Of a stretch of DNA of 64,000 nucleotides, positions 55,847 through 64,000 are shown in pieces (position 1 is the first letter of the stretch; each line of letters begins with the position of its first letter). Source of the DNA: Pararhodobacter sp. GTDB lineage: Bacteria > Pseudomonadota > Alphaproteobacteria > Rhodobacterales > Rhodobacteraceae. A model generated the notes under the pieces. That model saw only the letters and a list, made by a program, of their open reading frames with translations. It was not told where the DNA came from and did no database searches. The stretch lies in NCBI GenBank assembly GCA_020832545.1, contig JAFIEK010000010.1:53573-117572 (forward strand), given 5' to 3'. The translations under genes were made by a program, and so were the position numbers.

Positions 55847-56808
55847 CCCAGCCGGTCGCGGGGGCCGGGCTGGCAATCAGCCCGGCGCTGCGGCAGGCCT
55901 TGTCAGACTGGCTGGCCGGGCTGCGCGGTCTCGACGACGCCTCCCCCCATACGATCGAGGCCTATCGCGGCGATGTCGTGGGGTTTCTGGATTTTCTGGC
56001 GCACCACCATGACGGCGCGGCGGGAATGGCGCAGATGCGCGCCGTTACCCAGACTGACCTGCGCGCATGGATGGCGCAGGCGCGTGCCCGCGGCAGGGCC
56101 GCGCGGTCGGTCGCGCGGGGGCTGTCGGCGCTGAAAAGTTTCGCCCGGTGGCTGGCTGAACGTGAACCGGGGTTCGAGCCCACGGTATTTCTGGCCGCCA
56201 AGGGCCCGCGCTTCAGCCGCCCCCTGCCCCGCCCCCTGTCCGAAGCCGACGCCCGCGCGGTGCTGGATTGCGTCAGCGATGACAAGGACAGCGACTGGCA
56301 GCGCGCGCGGGATGTTGCGGTGATTACCCTGCTTTACGGCTGCGGGCTGCGCATTTCCGAGGCGCTGGCACTGACCGGGCGCAATTTTCCGCTGGGCGAC
56401 AGCCTGCGCATTCGCGGCAAGGGTGGAAAGGAGCGGCTGGTGCCGGTGATCCCGGCCGCCGCCCGCGCAGTGGCCGCCTACGCGCGCCTGTGCCCCTATG
56501 AGCTGGCACCCGACGCGCCGCTGTTTCGCGGGGCGCGTGGCGGCGCGCTCAGCGCGCGCCAGATCGCACTGGCGATGGAGGGGGTGCGCCTGCGCCTTGG
56601 CCTGCCCGCCAGTGCCACCCCGCATGCGCTGCGCCACTCCTTCGCCACGCATTTGTTGGGTGCGGGCGGCGATCTGCGGGTGATCCAGGAGCTGCTGGGC
56701 CATGCCTCGCTGGCAACCACGCAGATCTATACCGGCGTAGACAGCGCACGGCTAATGGATGTTTATCGCGCGGCCCATCCCCGCGCCCGGGCCTCGCCCG
56801 CAAAGTAG
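55843..56808 (+). CDS. xerC: Tyrosine recombinase XerC
   Basis: A 321-residue chromosome-dimer recombinase acting at dif with XerD. The catalytic set is complete: arginine in YGCGLRISEAL, lysine in RGKGGKERLVPV, HALRHSFATHLL (His/Arg), LGHASLATTQIYTGVD (His and the tyrosine nucleophile). The N-terminal SAM-like core-binding domain covers residues ~20-115. It is preceded by DUF484 with a four-base overlap, the usual arrangement. Confidence 0.95.
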   Translation: MTQPVAGAGLAISPALRQALSDWLAGLRGLDDASPHTIEAYRGDVVGFLDFLAHHHDGAAGMAQMRAVTQTDLRAWMAQARARGRAARSVARGLSALKSFARWLAEREPGFEPTVFLAAKGPRFSRPLPRPLSEADARAVLDCVSDDKDSDWQRARDVAVITLLYGCGLRISEALALTGRNFPLGDSLRIRGKGGKERLVPVIPAAARAVAAYARLCPYELAPDAPLFRGARGGALSARQIALAMEGVRLRLGLPASATPHALRHSFATHLLGAGGDLRVIQELLGHASLATTQIYTGVDSARLMDVYRAAHPRARASPAK

Positions 56809-56846
56809 TGGTTGCGCGACGCGCACAACTACGCGAAAACCGTCCG

Positions 56847-57542
56847 ATGTATGAAATCTGGCGTGCCTATTCCGTCCATCTGTTCACCGCCACCGGCGCG
56901 GTCTTTTCGATGCTGGCCATGCTGGCCGCAGTCGATGCCCAGTGGAGCCTGATGTTCCTGTGGCTGGTGGTGGCCTTCATTGTCGATGGCATCGACGGCC
57001 CGCTGGCGCGGCGCTACCATGTCAAGGTCAAGGCGCCGATCATTGATGGCGAGCTGTTGGACCTGATCATCGACTACCTGACTTATGTGTTCATTCCCGC
57101 CTTCGCACTGTTCAATTCCGGCCTGCTGCCCGGCTGGACCGGCTGGATCGCGATCATCGTGATCACCTTCGCCAGTGTCCTCTATTTCGCCGATACGCGG
57201 ATGAAGACGGCGGATTACTCGTTTTCCGGCTTTCCCGCCTGCTGGAACATGGTGGCCGTGGTGGTGTTTGCCACGCGGCCGGACTTCTGGGTTATCCTCG
57301 CGCTAGTCGGTGTTCTGACGGTGACAATGTTCCGGCATGTGAAGTTCATTCATCCGGTGCGCACGGTGCGCTGGCGGGTGGTATCGCTGCCGGTTGCGGT
57401 GGTCTGGACGGTGCTGGCGGGCTGGTCGGCCTGGGCCGATTTCCAGCAGCCGCAACTGGTGACATGGGGGTTGATTGCCAGCAGCATCTACTTGCTGTCG
57501 GTGGGCGCGGTGCAGCAGCTAACGGCACGCAAACCCCTCTGA
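56847..57542 (+). CDS. pcs: Phosphatidylcholine synthase
   Basis: A 231-residue membrane enzyme that joins choline directly to CDP-diacylglycerol, the bacterial Pcs route to phosphatidylcholine. The CDP-alcohol transferase motif appears as DGIDGPLARRYHVKVKAPII followed by DGELLDLIIDYLTY, the Pcs-type spacing. About seven hydrophobic helices. The ATG at 56847 (MYEIWRAYSVHLFTATG) is chosen; the frame is open 13 codons further, up to the xerC stop. Confidence 0.92.
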   Translation: MYEIWRAYSVHLFTATGAVFSMLAMLAAVDAQWSLMFLWLVVAFIVDGIDGPLARRYHVKVKAPIIDGELLDLIIDYLTYVFIPAFALFNSGLLPGWTGWIAIIVITFASVLYFADTRMKTADYSFSGFPACWNMVAVVVFATRPDFWVILALVGVLTVTMFRHVKFIHPVRTVRWRVVSLPVAVVWTVLAGWSAWADFQQPQLVTWGLIASSIYLLSVGAVQQLTARKPL

Positions 57543-57618
57543 GCGTACCGCAAGAAAACACCGCGAAAGGGCAGCGCCCTTCAGGTCGCCGACAGACACC
57601 TGACACCCTATGAAAAAA

Positions 57619-57643
57619 GCCGCCGCATCAGGGATGCGGCGGC
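57619..57643 (-). terminator. Intrinsic terminator for minus-strand transcripts
   Basis: Eleven-base perfect arms gccgccgcatc (57619-57629) and gatgcggcggc (57633-57643) with a three-base loop; on the minus strand the stem is followed at once by TTTTTT. It is a textbook Rho-independent terminator reading leftward, and the only minus-strand gene it can serve is the small ORF at 57727-57852 (or recG-derived read-through). Confidence 0.85.
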
Positions 57644-57726
57644 GAGTAGCGTGTCTGGTTGGGGCCGTTTATGACCGTCGGCGCCGGGACAGGCATGGCG
57701 CCGGGCCAGACCGCGAGGCAGGCAGA

Positions 57727-57852
57727 TCAGGCAACAAGGGGCAGATGCAGCGCAGCCAGCAAAAGCACGAACAACGCCAAAGCCCCGAGTGCATCGGCAA
57801 GAAGGGTCTTGCGTTCATCTTGACGCAATGAGGGGCGTTGGTTCTGGCGCAT
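57727..57852 (-). CDS. 41-residue single-pass membrane protein, possible SOS-induced gene
   Basis: ATG 57852 to TGA 57727 encodes 41 residues: a polar, basic N-terminus (MRQNQRPSLRQDERKTLLAD) and one hydrophobic helix to the end (ALGALALFVLLLAALHLPLV). A ggag lies ten bases upstream. A canonical GTTC-N7-GTTC SOS box is 57 bases upstream and a strong intrinsic terminator lies 84 bases downstream, which together mark it as a gene of its own unit. It sits just after recG on the same strand. I do not recognise the family. An SOS-regulated membrane peptide analogous to Caulobacter SidA is a hypothesis. Confidence 0.7.
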   Translation of the reverse strand: MRQNQRPSLRQDERKTLLADALGALALFVLLLAALHLPLVA

Positions 57853-57908
57853 CGCTGTTCTCCACTCCGTGTTGATGCTTTGTTCTCATACCTCGCGAAG
57901 GATTGCAA

Positions 57909-57923
57909 GAACTTTATGAGAAC
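57909..57923 (-). promoter_or_regulatory. LexA-type SOS box (GTTC-N7-GTTC)
   Basis: On the minus strand GTTCTCATAAAGTTC; the direct repeat GTTC-N7-GTTC is the known alphaproteobacterial LexA site. It is 57 bases upstream of the small ORF. An inverted copy tgttctcata (57881-57890) / tatgagaaca (57915-57924) adds a ten-base dyad. Confidence 0.75.
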
Positions 57924-57957
57924 AAAGGAGAACAAAGGAGAACAAAGGAGAACAAAG
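57918..57957 (-). repeat. Four tandem copies of a 10-mer containing GTTC
   Basis: The plus-strand unit gagaacaaag is repeated four times without change (57918-27, 28-37, 38-47, 48-57), beginning within the SOS box and ending five bases before the recG stop codon. The GAAC spacing within the array is N6, one base short of the LexA consensus. It may be slipped-strand expansion of a half-site, or extra low-affinity sites. Confidence 0.8.
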
Positions 57958-57961
57958 AGGG

Positions 57962-62313
<4,352 letters not shown>

Positions 62314-62331
62314 TCAGAGGCCCCTGAGCGG

Positions 62332-63045
62332 TCAGGCGCTGATGGCCTTTGGCGCGCTGAGCGTTTCAATGGCCGGGTCCCGCAGCACATATCCACGGCC
62401 CCAGACCGTTTCGATATAGTTGTCGCCGCCCGTCGCCTCGGCAAGTTTCTTGCGCAGCTTGCAGATGAAGACATCGATGATCTTCAACTCAGGCTCATCC
62501 ATGCCGCCATAGAGGTGGTTGAGAAACATCTCCTTGGTCAGGGTTGTGCCTTTGCGCAGGCTGAGAAGTTCCAGCATCTGGTATTCCTTGCCCGTCAGAT
62601 GCACCGATTTGCCGTTGGCCTCCACCGTTTTGGCATCCAGATTGACTGAGATCTGACCTGTGTGAATCACCGATTGCGCATGCCCCTGGCTGCGGCGGAT
62701 GATGGCGTGGATGCGCGCCACCAGTTCATCTCGGTGGAACGGCTTGGTCAGATAATCATCCGCACCGCCACCGAAACCCTTGAGCTTGGCATCGGTGCTG
62801 TCCTCGCCCGTCAGGATCAGGATCGGGGTATCGATCCGCGCTAAGCGGATCTGGCGCAACACGTCCAGCCCCGTCATATCCGGCAGATCAAGATCCAGCA
62901 GGATCAGATCATAGTCATATAGCTTGCCCAGTTCGATCGCTTCCTCCCCCATGTCGGTACAATAGACGTTGAAATTTGCATGCGTCAGCATCAGTTCGAT
63001 GCTGCGCGCTGTTGTTGGATCATCTTCGACAAGCAGGACACGCAT
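62332..63045 (-). CDS. ctrA: Cell-cycle response regulator CtrA
   Basis: A 237-residue OmpR-type regulator: receiver domain with the phospho-acceptor D51 ([20 protein letters not shown]), conserved lysine in [20 protein letters not shown], then a winged-helix domain ([28 protein letters not shown]). In the Rhodobacterales CtrA controls motility and gene transfer agents more than division. The ATG at 63045 ([17 protein letters not shown]) is the family start. A CtrA-type box lies 53 bases upstream, and sciP lies next upstream. Confidence 0.96.
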   Translation of the reverse strand: MRVLLVEDDPTTARSIELMLTHANFNVYCTDMGEEAIELGKLYDYDLILLDLDLPDMTGLDVLRQIRLARIDTPILILTGEDSTDAKLKGFGGGADDYLTKPFHRDELVARIHAIIRRSQGHAQSVIHTGQISVNLDAKTVEANGKSVHLTGKEYQMLELLSLRKGTTLTKEMFLNHLYGGMDEPELKIIDVFICKLRKKLAEATGGDNYIETVWGRGYVLRDPAIETLSAPKAISA

Positions 63046-63097
63046 TGGCCAGGACTCCGCATTAACCTTGATCGTCACCGACACTGGGCAATAATCG

Positions 63098-63112
63098 TTA
63101 ACGGCTGGTTAC
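63098..63112 (-). promoter_or_regulatory. CtrA-box-like site upstream of ctrA
   Basis: TTAA-N7-TTAC (plus-strand reading, 63098-63112): seven of eight matches to the CtrA consensus TTAA-N7-TTAA. Autoregulation of ctrA is known in Caulobacter; here it is inferred from the site alone. Confidence 0.55.
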
Positions 63113-63154
63113 TTTTCCCTGAGCAAAGCATGGATCTATTAAAATTGTCGATAA

Positions 63155-63433
63155 TCAAAGTTGTCGAAATTTTTGCAAAGCGGTGACCTTAAGTGCCTGA
63201 ATTCCGTGGTTTTGCACGGCCCTGCACCAGGATTCGAACTCTTCTTCCGACAAATCGTAGCGTTCCAGAACTTCGTCGCGTTCGATCAGGCCATGCGCGA
63301 CTGCGCGCACCACCACCGCCTTGCGGCTGGCAACCCAGCGCCGGATTCCCAAAGGCGGCAGGTCGGCGCGGCTGAGGACCGAGCCGTCAGGCAGTGTCAC
63401 GGCGCGGGGGCCGTCAATTTTCTTGAGATACAT
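63155..63433 (-). CDS. sciP: CtrA inhibitor SciP (DUF1153)
   Basis: A 92-residue HTH protein that binds CtrA and blocks its activation of transcription (shown in Caulobacter). MYLKKIDGPRAVTLPDGSVL, RADLPPLGIRRWVASRKAVV and YDLSEEEFESWCRAVQNHG are the conserved DUF1153 blocks. It lies 109 bases upstream of ctrA on the same strand and divergent from mnmA, so inhibitor and target are side by side. Confidence 0.93.
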   Translation of the reverse strand: MYLKKIDGPRAVTLPDGSVLSRADLPPLGIRRWVASRKAVVVRAVAHGLIERDEVLERYDLSEEEFESWCRAVQNHGIQALKVTALQKFRQL

Positions 63434-63482
63434 GATCTTTCACCCTTTTCTTCATCCCGGGGGAAAGACTGGCAAGCCCGAC

Positions 63483-63497
63483 TTAACGAGCCGTTGA
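63483..63497 (-). promoter_or_regulatory. CtrA-box-like site upstream of sciP
   Basis: TTAA-N7-TTGA at 63483-63497, seven of eight matches to the CtrA consensus, 50 bases upstream of the sciP ATG and within the sciP/mnmA divergent region. Confidence 0.45.
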
Positions 63498-63516
63498 AAA
63501 CCCTGCGCTTCAGGGG

Positions 63517-63544
63517 TTGAGAGTGCGCCGCTTTTTCCTATATT
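63517..63544 (+). promoter_or_regulatory. Candidate promoter of mnmA
   Basis: TTGAGA (63517-63522), a 16-base spacer and TATATT (63539-63544), 53 bases before the mnmA ATG. Spacing is one base short of optimal; the -10 matches five of six. Confidence 0.55.
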
Positions 63545-63596
63545 TCATTGAAATTTGCACAGTCCCACACTCGATCCCCGAACCCCCGGAGCAACC

Positions 63597-64000
63597 ATGG
63601 CGCGCGATATCGGCGTGAATTCCCTCGGCTTTGCCAAGCCACCCGCACAAACCCGCGTGGTTGTGGCGATGTCCGGCGGCGTGGATTCGTCAGTCGTCGC
63701 GGCGGAACTGGCCAGCGAGGGCTATGACGTTGTCGGCGTCACGCTGCAGCTTTATGACCACGGCGCGGCGCTGGCGAAAAAGGGCGCCTGCTGTGCCGGG
63801 CGTGACATTCATGACGCCCGCCGCGTGGCGGAAGCCTTGAATTTTCCGCATTATGTGCTGGATTATGAAAACACCTTCCGCGAAGCTGTCATCGACGAAT
63901 TTGCCGATGCCTATCTGGCCGGGGCCACACCAGTGCCCTGTATCCGCTGCAACGAGCGGGTGAAGTTCCGCGACCTGCTGGAAACCGCGCGCGATCTGGA
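63597..64000 (+). CDS. mnmA: tRNA-specific 2-thiouridylase MnmA, N-terminal part (runs off the window edge)
   Basis: The first 134 residues of the enzyme that thiolates U34 of Lys, Glu and Gln tRNAs. [20 protein letters not shown] is the PP-loop ATP-binding motif; [20 protein letters not shown] and [19 protein letters not shown] (first catalytic cysteine region) follow. The ATG at 63597 is preceded by cggagcaacc. The C-terminal half is outside the window. Confidence 0.95.
   Translation, partial: MARDIGVNSLGFAKPPAQTRVVVAMSGGVDSSVVAAELASEGYDVVGVTLQLYDHGAALAKKGACCAGRDIHDARRVAEALNFPHYVLDYENTFREAVIDEFADAYLAGATPVPCIRCNERVKFRDLLETARDL

Noticed and set aside
55843..56808. Possible integrase of a mobile element
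   Set aside because: Full-length XerC with the usual DUF484 partner in an ATGA overlap; no attachment sites, cargo or tRNA target nearby, so it is the housekeeping dimer-resolution enzyme.
57610..57831. Plus-strand open frame of 73 codons after pcs
   Set aside because: It begins on top of the minus-strand terminator, has arginine-rich antisense-like composition, and overlaps the better supported 41-codon minus-strand ORF.
57918..57957. Short tandem array that might look like a CRISPR
   Set aside because: The units are 10 bases with no spacers and no cas genes are nearby; it is a direct tandem repeat.
63222..63245. tRNA T-arm-like sequence (gagttcgaatcctggtgcag on the minus strand)
   Set aside because: It lies inside sciP, in frame with the conserved EFESWCRAV block, and no acceptor, D or anticodon arm can be found around it.

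Overview
The window is high-GC chromosomal DNA from an alphaproteobacterium, most likely a member of the Rhodobacterales (Rhodobacteraceae sensu lato). The grounds are: a complete nuoA-N operon with the interspersed accessory genes and extended NuoE known from Rhodobacter; ctrA next to sciP; a phosphatidylcholine synthase; a GTTC-N7-GTTC type SOS box; and dispersed intergenic elements with a core like gtattt-N2-ggcaagatga. Genus and species cannot be read from the sequence. No rRNA, tRNA, CRISPR, insertion sequence or prophage was found.

Layout. 1-20480 (all minus strand) is one long cotranscribed-looking block: nuoABC, a sulfotransferase, nuoD, a duplicated-domain periplasmic protein, nuoE, DUF5337, nuoF, a lipoprotein, a DUF5333-like protein, nuoG, a second lipoprotein, nuoHI, a CMD-like protein, nuoJKLMN, then birA, coaX and the start of an RNase J gene. 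Many junctions are 1- or 4-base stop/start overlaps. 20754-22393 holds two leucine-degradation genes. 22473-31999 is mostly housekeeping: PBP1A, a CDP-alcohol phosphotransferase, efp, prs, two DsbA-like proteins and small secreted proteins. 32185-36499 has a cell-wall amidase, a catalytically degenerate LysM/LytM lipoprotein that may be its activator, pcm and surE. 36691-43309 looks accessory: a methyltransferase, secreted proteins and a set of four enzymes suited to guanidino/amine catabolism. 43406-46200 is tatABC plus a DUF815 ATPase. 46377-50760 holds a short HTH regulator with a clear operator candidate, an SDR, a Hint-like protein without its cysteine, a tandem Usp, a thioesterase and a His-rich DUF305 protein. 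50840-57542 is hisC, priA, transaldolase, DUF484, xerC and pcs. 57612-64000 contains a previously unmarked 41-residue membrane ORF behind an SOS box, recG, ligA, ctrA, sciP and the start of mnmA.

How the genes work together. The largest system is respiratory complex I: membrane arm NuoA/H/J/K/L/M/N, connecting module NuoB/C/D/I, NADH module NuoE/F/G, plus about seven extra envelope or soluble proteins that may serve assembly. The ctrA-sciP pair forms a cell-cycle control module with CtrA-type boxes in front of both genes. The most promising undescribed element is the 57612-57961 unit: a small single-pass membrane protein with its own terminator and a canonical LexA-type box, a layout that recalls small SOS-induced division inhibitors. 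A family of GC-rich stem-loop modules lies 3' of several genes, including a 31-bp perfect inverted repeat between hisC and priA.
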